Assembly (NCBI GenBank): GCA_046336655.1
Contig: JBKDGH010000083.1
Location: forward strand, 1-6,514
Length of the DNA: 6,514 nt
Source: CANGTU01 sp046336655
GTDB taxonomy: Bacteria; Bacteroidota; Bacteroidia; Flavobacteriales_D; Sanyastnellaceae
Reading direction: 5' to 3'
Shown here: piece by piece, positions 1-5,938 of the stretch
How the letters are laid out: each line of letters begins with the position of its first letter
Position numbering within the stretch: the stretch's first letter is position 1
Translations under genes and position numbers: made by a program
Notes under the pieces: generated by a model
What the model saw: only the letters and a program-made list of their open reading frames with translations
Database searches by the model: none
Told to the model about the DNA's origin: nothing

Positions 1-38
1 AGTATGCTAGTGGGTTAGTATGCTAGTATGCTAGTGAT
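1..38 (-). repeat. Left inverted arm of the 16-bp repeat array (truncated by window edge)
   Basis: On the plus strand this arm reads as the reverse complement of the unit ACTAGCATACTAACCC: a partial unit (1-11), a full unit (12-27) and a truncated 8-bp unit ATGCTAGT (28-35), followed by GAT (36-38). All 38 bases pair perfectly with 644-681. Beyond base 38 the match falls to three of the next four bases (39-42 against 640-643) and then disappears, so the inner edge is sharp. The array probably continues to the left of the window. Confidence 0.9.
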
Positions 39-90
39 GGCCATTGGTTAAAAGGAGGTTGTATTTGGGATGCCTTCAATCGAGTGAGTC

Positions 91-107
91 AGTATGCCAG
101 CGATGGC
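91..107 (-). repeat. Diverged solitary copy of the left-arm sequence
   Basis: AGTATGCCAGCGATGGC at 91-107 matches AGTATGCTAGTGATGGC at 25-41 in 15 of 17 positions. Both differences are C for T. The match includes the GATGGC flank that lies inside the left arm, so it copies the arm's inner edge rather than only the 16-bp unit. It suggests an older duplication of the arm end, but a 17-bp match is short enough to be treated with caution. Confidence 0.45.
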
Positions 108-123
108 GCCGGGAGAAATGAAA

Positions 124-152
124 TGGCATTTGGAAATACCCCAAAGGTGCCA
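124..152 (-). terminator. Probable hairpin terminator of the four-helix-bundle gene
   Basis: TGGCA (124-128) pairs with TGCCA (148-152) and TTTGG (129-133) pairs with CCAAA (141-145). This gives a 10-bp stem with a two-base GG bulge (146-147) and a 7-base loop (134-140). On the minus strand it begins 10 nt after the gene's TAA (163-165) and is followed by TTTCATTTCTC, a T-rich but interrupted tract. The position fits an intrinsic terminator; the broken T tract keeps confidence moderate. If it works, transcription would mostly stop before the left repeat arm. Confidence 0.45.
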
Positions 153-162
153 CAGAGTCTAA

Positions 163-507
163 TTAGGTCAATTGATCTTTCTTGAGTTTTTGAGAGGCGG
201 TGTCGATGCTTTTGCTGAGCATTCGCCGGATTTCGAGTAGCAATTGCTCGAGTCGACTGGTTTCAGGAAATCCTTCGCACGCAGCAAACAGGGCCAACCA
301 GAACGAAGTCTCACTGGCTTCCTTTCCAGCTATTTTGAGCTTGTGAATGAAGTCACGGCGCGATTCGCTGTGCGTTGCTTCATGTATGTTGGCGCCGATG
401 GATGTGGCACAACGCAAGAATTGATTGGCTAGTGCAAATTCCTTTTCTTCTTTGAGCACTCGGGCATACAGCACTGCCTCCTTCGCAAAGGTCAGCGATT
501 TGCTCAT
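163..507 (-). CDS. Four-helix-bundle protein (23S rRNA-intervening-sequence protein family)
   Basis: The product is 114 residues, the usual length for the IVP/S23 family (Pfam PF05635 type). The family signature is clear: SIGANIHEA at 36-44, then DFIHKLKIAGKEASETSFWL at 52-71, followed by a last helix rich in Leu and Lys. It is predicted to be all-helical, with no signal peptide or membrane segment. The family is best known from ORFs inside 23S rRNA intervening sequences and is fold-related to Avd, the pentameric accessory protein of diversity-generating retroelements; its biochemical role is not established. The ATG at 507 is chosen because the family begins near the MSKSLTFAKE-like sequence and AGGA lies 6 nt upstream; the frame stays open to an ATG at 537 and a TTG at 546. 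It lies downstream of nfu on the same strand and is enclosed by inverted repeat arrays, with no rRNA nearby, which is the unusual point. Family assignment is confident; function is not. Confidence 0.93.
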   Translation of the reverse strand: MSKSLTFAKEAVLYARVLKEEKEFALANQFLRCATSIGANIHEATHSESRRDFIHKLKIAGKEASETSFWLALFAACEGFPETSRLEQLLLEIRRMLSKSIDTASQKLKKDQLT

Positions 508-513
508 CAACGG

Positions 514-517
514 TCCT
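514..517 (-). promoter_or_regulatory. Shine-Dalgarno-like AGGA supporting the start at 507
   Basis: On the minus strand AGGA (517-514) precedes the ATG at 507-505 by 6 nt, a normal spacing. The upstream in-frame candidates (ATG 537, TTG 546) have no such motif at proper spacing. Bacteroidota use Shine-Dalgarno sites weakly, so this is supporting evidence only. Confidence 0.4.
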
Positions 518-543
518 GAATAGTGCTTCGGATACATCACCGA

Positions 544-551
544 CAAAGGTC
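544..551 (-). promoter_or_regulatory. Weak candidate -7 element for the four-helix-bundle gene
   Basis: The minus strand reads GACCTTTG, one mismatch from the Bacteroidota -7 consensus TAnnTTTG. A TTG (580-578) lies 26 nt upstream, longer than the usual 17-23 nt. A start site near 538 would give a leader of about 30 nt before the ATG at 507. If real, the cassette carries its own promoter inside its inverted arms. The one mismatch and long spacer make this tentative. Confidence 0.22.
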
Positions 552-643
552 ACTGGTATGTTCCGAAAAAAGGACCTCAAGAACTTCTATAAATCACGGC
601 ATACCATGCGAATATCCACGGTATCACCTATCACCCCGAGGCA

Positions 644-681
644 ATCACTAGCATACTAGCATACTAACCCACTAGCATACT
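644..681 (+). repeat. Right half of the perfect 38-bp inverted repeat
   Basis: These 38 bases are the exact reverse complement of 1-38. They comprise ATC (644-646), a truncated 8-bp unit (647-654), a full 16-bp unit (655-670) and the first 11 bases of the next unit. The two halves are separated by 605 bp that contain only the four-helix-bundle gene. The real inverted repeat may be longer, because its left partner is cut by the window edge. Confidence 0.93.
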
Positions 682-730
682 AACCCACTAGCATACTAAC
701 CCACTAGCATACTAACCCACTAGCATACTT
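647..730 (+). repeat. Tandem array of a 16-bp unit (right arm)
   Basis: The array consists of an 8-bp partial unit ACTAGCAT (647-654), four identical units ACTAGCATACTAACCC (655-670, 671-686, 687-702, 703-718) and a 12-base partial ending in T instead of A (719-730). The four full copies show no difference, which suggests recent expansion or active homogenisation. Because 16 is not a multiple of three and the unit carries TAG and TAA on both strands, the array closes every reading frame through it. It ends 5 bp from the nfu stop codon, so it occupies the entire nfu 3' flank. Confidence 0.95.
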
Positions 731-735
731 AACTC

Positions 736-1377
736 TCACACCGCCTCCGCCACCACCTCTTCCACCACATCAGGCAGCTTGGCTTTGAGGAGGTTTTCGA
801 TGCCGCCTTTGAGGGTCGCGGTGCTCGACGGACAGCCGCTGCATGAGCCTTTCAGCTGAACGTATACGCGCTTGTCTTTGTAAGCCATGAAGTCAATTGC
901 TCCGCCATCCATCTCCACCGCAGGCTTTACAAATTCTTCCAGCAACGAGCGGATCTGTTCGTCGTATTCTGATTTTTCAAATACGCTGTAATCGACATTG
1001 CCTTTTTCGAGCGCGGCATCTATTGCCTGCGGGGTGGACTTCGTGCGGTTCAGCAGTTCAGCAGGTACTGCACTCACGATGACTTCATGGTCCATCAGCC
1101 ACTCGCGGATGTATTCACGGAGCTGCATCACAATCATCTCCCAACCCAGTGACTCATCTTTTGTCACCGTCACAAAATTGCTGCTGATGAACACGTTGGT
1201 GACAAACGGAAAGTTGAAGAGCTCTTCAGCGAGTGGCGATGAGCCCTTCGCTTCATTCTTGCTGCGGTATTCGATCTGCATGCCTCCGGTCACCAGTGCG
1301 CGGTCAGCCACGAATTTCATGGCCGACGGATTGGGCGTCATTTCAGCATACACAGAGGTTGGAATTTTCTTCGTCAT
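736..1377 (-). CDS. NifU/Nfu-family iron-sulfur cluster carrier (Nfu N-terminal + NifU-like C-terminal domain)
   Basis: The product is 213 residues and cytoplasmic. Residues 1-95 match the Nfu N-terminal domain (AEMTPNPSAMKFVADRAL near 11-28, LFNFPFVTNVFISSNFVTVTK near 53-73). Residues 136-205 match the NifU-like C-terminal domain with MDGGAIDF and the CxxC motif C179-S-G-C182, whose cysteines in this family hold a bridging [4Fe-4S] cluster between two subunits. The linker (about 96-135) is variable. Known role: accepting an Fe-S cluster from the assembly machinery and passing it to client apoproteins. The ATG at 1377 is chosen because the MTKKIPTSVYAE start matches relatives; the frame is open to 1482, but that would overlap the divergent gene's start and add Cys-rich sequence foreign to the family. 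It is transcribed divergently from the amidohydrolase operon and read towards the repeat cassette. Nothing is truncated or missing. Confidence 0.95.
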   Translation of the reverse strand: MTKKIPTSVYAEMTPNPSAMKFVADRALVTGGMQIEYRSKNEAKGSSPLAEELFNFPFVTNVFISSNFVTVTKDESLGWEMIVMQLREYIREWLMDHEVIVSAVPAELLNRTKSTPQAIDAALEKGNVDYSVFEKSEYDEQIRSLLEEFVKPAVEMDGGAIDFMAYKDKRVYVQLKGSCSGCPSSTATLKGGIENLLKAKLPDVVEEVVAEAV

Positions 1378-1402
1378 GGTGGTGTGATTGCATTGACAAA
1401 CG

Positions 1403-1410
1403 CAAAGGTA
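1403..1410 (-). promoter_or_regulatory. Candidate Bacteroidota -7 promoter element for the nfu gene
   Basis: The minus strand reads TACCTTTG, a full match to the Bacteroidota sigma-A -7 consensus TAnnTTTG, ending 25 nt upstream of the ATG at 1377. The nearest upstream TTG (1439-1437) is 26 nt away, beyond the usual 17-23 nt, so the -33 element is weak or absent. Predicted transcription would start around 1396, giving a leader of about 20 nt with no obvious Shine-Dalgarno site. Confidence 0.5.
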
Positions 1411-1463
1411 ACCCCGCCCTGTGCTGTCTTGTTCACCAACGCTCACCGAACACGGCAATCGGT

Positions 1464-1471
1464 TACTTTTG
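1464..1471 (+). promoter_or_regulatory. Candidate Bacteroidota -7 promoter element for the amidohydrolase operon
   Basis: TACTTTTG at 1464-1471 matches TAnnTTTG exactly and ends 9 nt before the ATG at 1481. No TTG lies at the usual upstream distance; the closest (1429-1431) is 32 nt away. If used, transcription would begin only a few bases before the ATG, giving a very short or nearly leaderless mRNA. It shares the 103-bp divergent region with the nfu promoter candidate. Confidence 0.45.
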
Positions 1472-1480
1472 TCTGGAACC

Positions 1481-4400
1481 ATGAACCGAATTGTCCTCTA
1501 TCTCGCGCCGGCTTTTTTGCTGGCTGCAGCGCCCGTTTTAGCGCAGGAAACATTTCCCTACAACGGCGTACGGCCGAAGGAAGTCACCACTCAGGCGTTT
1601 ACCAATGCAACCCTTTGGTTGGATGCAGATACGCGCATCGACAATGCCACGCTTGTCGTGGAAAAGGGCCGTGTAAAAGCTGCAGGTGCTTCAGTGGCTG
1701 TGCCGAAAGATGCGGTGGTGACCGATCTTCAGGGCAAATGGATTTATCCTTCATTCATTGACCTCTTCAGCGATTACGGAATGCCAAAAGCACCTGCAGC
1801 AGATCGTCCGTGGTCGCCGCGCGTGCAGATGGAGAGCGACCGCAAAGGGGCATTCGGGTGGAATCAGGCCATCCGCTCCGACGTCAGCGCAGCTGCACTA
1901 TACGAACCACAATCAGAAGCAGCTAAGGAATTGCGAGGCATTGGCATCGGCGTAGTACTGAGTCACCAGATGGACGGCATCGCGCGCGGTTCTGCTGCAC
2001 TCATCGCAGCGGGTGATCAGCCCCAAAAGGCACTGCTCCGCACAAAGGCCGCAGCTGTGTATTCATTCTCCAAAGGAAGCAGCACGCAGCAGTATCCGTC
2101 TTCGCTGATGGGCTCTATTGCGTTGTTGAGGCAGACTTATTACGATGTGCAGTGGTATGCAGCCGGCGGACAGCAACTCGAGCGCAACTTATCGCTGGAC
2201 GCGTGGCTCGAGCTGCAATCCCTTCCGCAAATTTTTGATGCAGGGGATAAATGGAACAGTCTGCGCGCCGACCGCATCGGCGACGAGTTCAAGGTGCAAT
2301 ACATCCTCAAAGGAAGCGGCAATGAGTACCAGCGCCTCGACGAAATCCGCAATACCGGCGCCGCATTTATTCTTCCTCTGGATTTCCCTGCTCCGTGGAA
2401 TGTCTCAGATCCTTACTCCACGCGAATGATCAGCCTGGGGGAAATGAAACACTGGGAACTCGCACCATACAATGCCCTGCGCCTGCATCAGGCCGGTGTC
2501 ACCGTAGCATTCACTGCTCACGGATTGCAGGATAAGAAACAATTCATATCCGCTCTGCGCAAGGTGCGCGAAACAGGAATGAGTGAACAGGATATTCTTC
2601 GCGCGCTTACCCTTACGCCTGCTAAACTCATGAGGGCGGGCGATGAACTCGGAATGCTGCGCCCGGGCGCATGGGCGAATTTCTTCATCGCCTCTGGTAA
2701 TCTTTTCAGCGGTGAATCATCCATCTACGACCACTACATTCAGGGTGATCTCTATGAAGCAGGTCCTCAGCCTGACGCATCGCTTGCCGGCATTTATTCG
2801 TTGACGCTGAATAGCACTGCAGGCTCACTCGAAGTGAAAGGAGATGCGGGCAGTTACTCCGCGGAGTTGTTACAGGTCATTGCCCGCAGCGGTGAGAAGG
2901 AAACGGATGATAAAGCCGCGCCCGCCGATTCCGTGCGACGTAAAGTGTCGATTGAGCAGTTCGATGCGCAATTGACTTTGGTGATTGAGCCGGATAGCGC
3001 CAAACGTTTTTCCCGCACGCGACTCAGCGGTGTGATCAGCGGCAATCAGTGGAAAGGCCGCGGACAGGATGCTTCAGGACTGTGGGTGGACTGGGCCGCA
3101 TCGGTGGTGAGCGCAGCGGAATCAAAAGATAAGAAGGAAGAAAAGGCCACTGCGCCCGATACCCCAGGCGATGTCATCTTCCCGTTTACTTCTTACGGAT
3201 ACAAGGAAAAACCGAAACAGGAAACGGTGCACATCATGCATGCGACGTTGTGGACCAATGAGCAGGAAGGAGTCATTGAAGACGGTCAACTCATCATCCA
3301 CAACGGAAAGATTGTCGCAGTGGGTAAGCAGCTCAACGCATCTGCATGGCCCGGCGCCAAGGTGGTGGATGCTCGCGGCAGACACGTGACTCCCGGTATC
3401 ATTGACGAGCACAGCCACATTGCACTCAATAGTGTGAATGAAGGCACGCAGACGAGCAGCGCGGAAGTGCAGGAGGCGACGGTCGTCGATCCTGAAGACA
3501 TAGACATTTACCGCCAGCTTTCAGGTGGTGTGACGGCCGCGCAATTGCTGCACGGATCGGCGAATCCGATCGGCGGACAAAGTGCGCTGGTGAAAATGCG
3601 TTGGGGCGCTACCGATCAGGGCATGCTCATCGAAGGCGCGGATGGCTTCATCAAATTTGCACTGGGTGAGAATGTGAAGCAAAGCAATTGGGGCGACTAC
3701 AATCGCGTGCGTTATCCGCAGACGCGTATGGGGGTGGAACAGGTGTACTACGATCACTTCATTCGTGCGCGGGAGTATGGCGCGGAATGGGCCGCTTACA
3801 AGAGGGCTTCTTCAGCGAAGGGCAAGAAAGCAGCTCCTGCTGGCCTGGCACCGCGTCGTGATCTCGAACTCGATTGCCTGCTCGAAATCCTCGAGAAAAA
3901 GCGCTTCGTGACATGCCACAGCTACCAACAGGGTGAAATCAATATGCTCATGCACGTGGCGGACAGTATGGGTTTCCGTCTGAATACGTTCACTCACATT
4001 CTCGAAGGATACAAGGTCGCAGATAAAATGAAAGCGCATGGTGCAGGCGCATCTTCGTTCAGCGACTGGTGGGCGTACAAGGTGGAAGTGAAGGATGCCA
4101 TTCCGCACAACGGCGCGCTTCTCTGGGAAAACGGGATTACCGTCGCGTTTAATTCTGACGACGCCGAGATGGCCCGCCGCCTGAATCAGGAAGCCGCAAA
4201 GGCTGTGAAGTACGGTGGTGTGCCTGAGCAGGAAGCGCTGAAATTCGTCACGCTGAACCCTGCGAAACTGCTGCACCTGGATCACCGCATGGGATCGCTG
4301 AAGGTGGGCAAGGATGCCGATATCGTGCTGTGGTCCGATCATCCGCTGAGCGTGTATGCGAAGTCAGACATGACGTTTGTAGATGGCATTTGCTACTTCG

Positions 4401-4558
4401 ACGCCGAGAAGGACAAGGCCATGCGCGAAGAGATAGCACGCGAACGTGCCCGACTCATCGAGAAGATGGCCGCGGCAAAATCGGGTGGTGGTCCCGGCCG
4501 TGATCCCGCCATGAAAGGCAAGCGTTATTTCCACTGTGATTCACTCGGCGATCGTTAA
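1481..4558 (+). CDS. Exported two-module amidohydrolase-superfamily protein
   Basis: The product is 1025 residues. Residues 1-21 are a signal peptide (hydrophobic core, VLA then Q22), so export to the periplasm is likely. Module 1 (about 30-440) has the amidohydrolase layout (NATLWLDADTRIDNATLVVE, then TLTPAKLMRAG and GMLRPGAWANFFIASG), but where the metal-binding HxH should follow FID it has F96-S-D98; it is probably non-catalytic. A beta-rich linker follows, ending in a Lys/Glu-rich stretch (about 545-565). Module 2 (about 570-975) keeps the site: FID-like IIDEHSH with H644 and H646, candidate carboxylated K725, H813 (TCHSY), H839 (FTHIL) and D893 (FNSDD), plus GSLKVGKDADIVLWSDHP near its end. 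The tail is helical and finishes in a FHCDS motif. It resembles imidazolonepropionase-like metal-dependent hydrolases common in Bacteroidota; the substrate is unknown. The ATG at 1481 is preferred over the GTG at 1421 because it starts the signal peptide exactly. It forms a likely operon with the next gene, 20 bp on. Confidence 0.93.
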   Translation: MNRIVLYLAPAFLLAAAPVLAQETFPYNGVRPKEVTTQAFTNATLWLDADTRIDNATLVVEKGRVKAAGASVAVPKDAVVTDLQGKWIYPSFIDLFSDYGMPKAPAADRPWSPRVQMESDRKGAFGWNQAIRSDVSAAALYEPQSEAAKELRGIGIGVVLSHQMDGIARGSAALIAAGDQPQKALLRTKAAAVYSFSKGSSTQQYPSSLMGSIALLRQTYYDVQWYAAGGQQLERNLSLDAWLELQSLPQIFDAGDKWNSLRADRIGDEFKVQYILKGSGNEYQRLDEIRNTGAAFILPLDFPAPWNVSDPYSTRMISLGEMKHWELAPYNALRLHQAGVTVAFTAHGLQDKKQFISALRKVRETGMSEQDILRALTLTPAKLMRAGDELGMLRPGAWANFFIASGNLFSGESSIYDHYIQGDLYEAGPQPDASLAGIYSLTLNSTAGSLEVKGDAGSYSAELLQVIARSGEKETDDKAAPADSVRRKVSIEQFDAQLTLVIEPDSAKRFSRTRLSGVISGNQWKGRGQDASGLWVDWAASVVSAAESKDKKEEKATAPDTPGDVIFPFTSYGYKEKPKQETVHIMHATLWTNEQEGVIEDGQLIIHNGKIVAVGKQLNASAWPGAKVVDARGRHVTPGIIDEHSHIALNSVNEGTQTSSAEVQEATVVDPEDIDIYRQLSGGVTAAQLLHGSANPIGGQSALVKMRWGATDQGMLIEGADGFIKFALGENVKQSNWGDYNRVRYPQTRMGVEQVYYDHFIRAREYGAEWAAYKRASSAKGKKAAPAGLAPRRDLELDCLLEILEKKRFVTCHSYQQGEINMLMHVADSMGFRLNTFTHILEGYKVADKMKAHGAGASSFSDWWAYKVEVKDAIPHNGALLWENGITVAFNSDDAEMARRLNQEAAKAVKYGGVPEQEALKFVTLNPAKLLHLDHRMGSLKVGKDADIVLWSDHPLSVYAKSDMTFVDGICYFDAEKDKAMREEIARERARLIEKMAAAKSGGGPGRDPAMKGKRYFHCDSLGDR

Positions 4559-4578
4559 TTCCCCCAATTCAAGAAGCC

Positions 4579-5895
4579 ATGAAATTTTTCCACATAGCAT
4601 ATGTTGCCGGTTTGCTCATGATGCCGGTGACGCTTTTCAGTCAGCAGAATCCCACGCCCGCCGGGCCGCAGAAGAAGTCCATTCTGATTATGAATGCCAC
4701 TGCGCACCTTGGCAACGGGGAGATGATCGGCAATTCCGTGATCGGATTCGACAAGGGAAAGATCACGCTTGTTGCAGATGCACGCACCGTGCGCATTGAT
4801 ATGACGAAGTACGATACCATCATTCAGGCAGAAGGGATGCACGTGTATCCCGGATTCATCGCCACGAACAGCACGCTCGGCTTGCACGAGATTGATGCGG
4901 TGCGCGCGCAGAATGACCTGGAGGAAGTGGGGACCTTCAAACCGAGCGTTCGTTCTGCGATCGCCTACAATACCGATTCTGAAATTACTCCGACTGTGAG
5001 AAGCAATGGTATTCTCATGGGACAGATTACACCGCGCGGTGGCACGATCAGCGGTACTTCCAGCGTGATGCAGTTTGATGCATGGAACTGGGAAGATGCG
5101 TTGGTGAGGGAAGACGACGGACTGCACGTGAACTGGCCGCAAGTGGTGCATCGTCACCGCGATAAAGGCAAGTTGAGCATTGACCGCGTGAAGACCTACG
5201 ACCAGCAGCGCAGGGAGATTGAGATTTTCTTCCGCGAAGCAAAGGCTTACGCAGATGCAGGAAAGAAAGACGTGGTGGAAATGCGGTACGAAGCACTGCG
5301 CGGAGTGTTCAATGGTTCAAAGACGCTCTACGTGCATGCTGATCACATCCAGTCCATCCGCGAGGCGATTTTCTTTAAGCGTGAAATGGGCATTCAGAAG
5401 ATGGTCATTGTGGGTGGATACGATGCCATTCACGCAGCAGATCTCCTGAAAGAAGACAAGGTGCCGGTGATGCTCACCCGCATTCATTCACTGCCGGTAT
5501 ACGAGGGCGATGATGTGGATCTGCCTTTCCGCCTGCCCGGCATGCTCCACGCAGCGGGAATCGCATTCAGCCTGCAGAATGAAGGCGACATGGAGCGCAT
5601 GGGACTGCGCAATCTGCCGTTCTATGCAGGTACATCGGTGGCCTATGGATTGCCCTACGAAGAAGCAGTGCGTTCCATTACCCTCGCTCCTGCGGAGATT
5701 CTGGGCATCTCAGACCGCTGCGGGTCACTCGAAGTGGGCAAGGATGCAACCTTGTTTCTCTCCGCCGGCGATGCGCTTGATATGCGCACCAACGCATTGA
5801 AGCATGCCTTCATTCAGGGCAGACAAATTGATCTGCGTAGCAAGCAGACTGAATTGTACGAGAAGTACAAGAAGAAGTACGACGCCTCGAAATAG
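4579..5895 (+). CDS. Exported amidohydrolase-like protein, probably lacking catalytic metal ligands
   Basis: The product is 438 residues with a signal peptide at 1-21 (LFS then Q22-Q23). The amidohydrolase frame is recognisable: SILIMNATAHLGNGEMIGNS at 34-53, YPGFIATNST at 90-99, GGTISGTSSVMQFDAWNWED in the middle, DGLHVNWP, YVHADH at 251-256, and the closing TLAPAEILGI then GSLEVGKDATLFLS. However the HxH that should follow FI is N97-S-T99, and the late metal-site Asp of relatives falls at E335 (SLQNEGD). H253 and H256 remain. It is therefore probably not an ordinary zinc hydrolase; it resembles module 1 of the preceding protein more than the active module 2. It follows that gene after 20 bp on the same strand, which suggests translational or physical coupling. 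It may be a structural partner of the active subunit. Family call is strong; lack of activity is inferred from residues only. Confidence 0.92.
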   Translation: MKFFHIAYVAGLLMMPVTLFSQQNPTPAGPQKKSILIMNATAHLGNGEMIGNSVIGFDKGKITLVADARTVRIDMTKYDTIIQAEGMHVYPGFIATNSTLGLHEIDAVRAQNDLEEVGTFKPSVRSAIAYNTDSEITPTVRSNGILMGQITPRGGTISGTSSVMQFDAWNWEDALVREDDGLHVNWPQVVHRHRDKGKLSIDRVKTYDQQRREIEIFFREAKAYADAGKKDVVEMRYEALRGVFNGSKTLYVHADHIQSIREAIFFKREMGIQKMVIVGGYDAIHAADLLKEDKVPVMLTRIHSLPVYEGDDVDLPFRLPGMLHAAGIAFSLQNEGDMERMGLRNLPFYAGTSVAYGLPYEEAVRSITLAPAEILGISDRCGSLEVGKDATLFLSAGDALDMRTNALKHAFIQGRQIDLRSKQTELYEKYKKKYDASK

Positions 5896-5938
5896 AGTGT
5901 GTTGAACAAAAGTGATAGTTATCGAAAGAACCTTTTAA

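Larger units (their letters stand above)
1..730. mobile_element. Candidate repeat-bounded cassette carrying a four-helix-bundle gene
   Basis: Seen: a single small gene (163-507, minus) sits between two arrays of the same 16-bp repeat in opposite orientation. Bases 1-38 are a perfect reverse complement of 644-681, and both arms share the same inner boundary: a truncated 8-bp unit next to one full unit. The left arm reaches the window edge, so the true outer limit is unknown; on the right the array stops 5 bp from the nfu stop codon. Known: four-helix-bundle (IVP/S23) proteins are encoded inside 23S rRNA intervening sequences, which also form a stem from terminal inverted repeats with the ORF in the loop. 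Inferred: this is a stand-alone relative of such an element, or a non-autonomous mobile cassette. There is no transposase and no target-site duplication can be tested here. It could also be a locally expanded repeat around an ordinary gene. Confidence 0.42.

Noticed and set aside
163..507. Avd accessory gene of a diversity-generating retroelement
   Set aside because: The fold family is related, but there is no reverse transcriptase, template repeat or variable repeat in the window, and the sequence fits the IVP/S23 branch.
163..546. Longer four-helix-bundle start at TTG 546 or ATG 537
   Set aside because: The added residues do not resemble the family N-terminus and lack a ribosome binding site at good spacing; ATG 507 has AGGA 6 nt upstream.
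655..718. Telomere-like repeat (CTAACCC)
   Set aside because: The CTAACCC string is only part of a 16-bp unit in an internal bacterial locus flanked by housekeeping genes; the resemblance to eukaryotic telomeres is coincidental.
647..730. CRISPR array
   Set aside because: The 16-bp units are directly adjacent with no unique spacers, and no cas gene is present.
1421..1480. N-terminal extension of the large amidohydrolase from GTG 1421
   Set aside because: It would place 20 residues before a well-formed signal peptide and overlap the candidate promoter element; ATG 1481 begins the signal peptide directly.
3812..4342. Long minus-strand open frame (about 176 codons) opposite the amidohydrolase gene
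   Set aside because: It is a mirror of the high-G+C coding strand, with no recognisable domain and a composition rich in His and Arg typical of antisense frames.
4321..4350. SD/HxH-type second active site in WSDHP of the amidohydrolase
   Set aside because: WSDHPL is the common closing strand of the small beta domain in this superfamily (relatives read LWSDHPL), not a catalytic site.
4555..5157. Minus-strand open frame of about 200 codons opposite the second amidohydrolase
   Set aside because: It lies wholly antisense to a confidently assigned gene, shows no family features and begins and ends without relation to neighbours.
5896..5938. Bidirectional terminator between the convergent genes
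   Set aside because: Only weak pairing is visible (GATA/TATC with a 2-base loop, and AAAAG with CTTTT far apart); the stem is too short and A/T-only to support a call.
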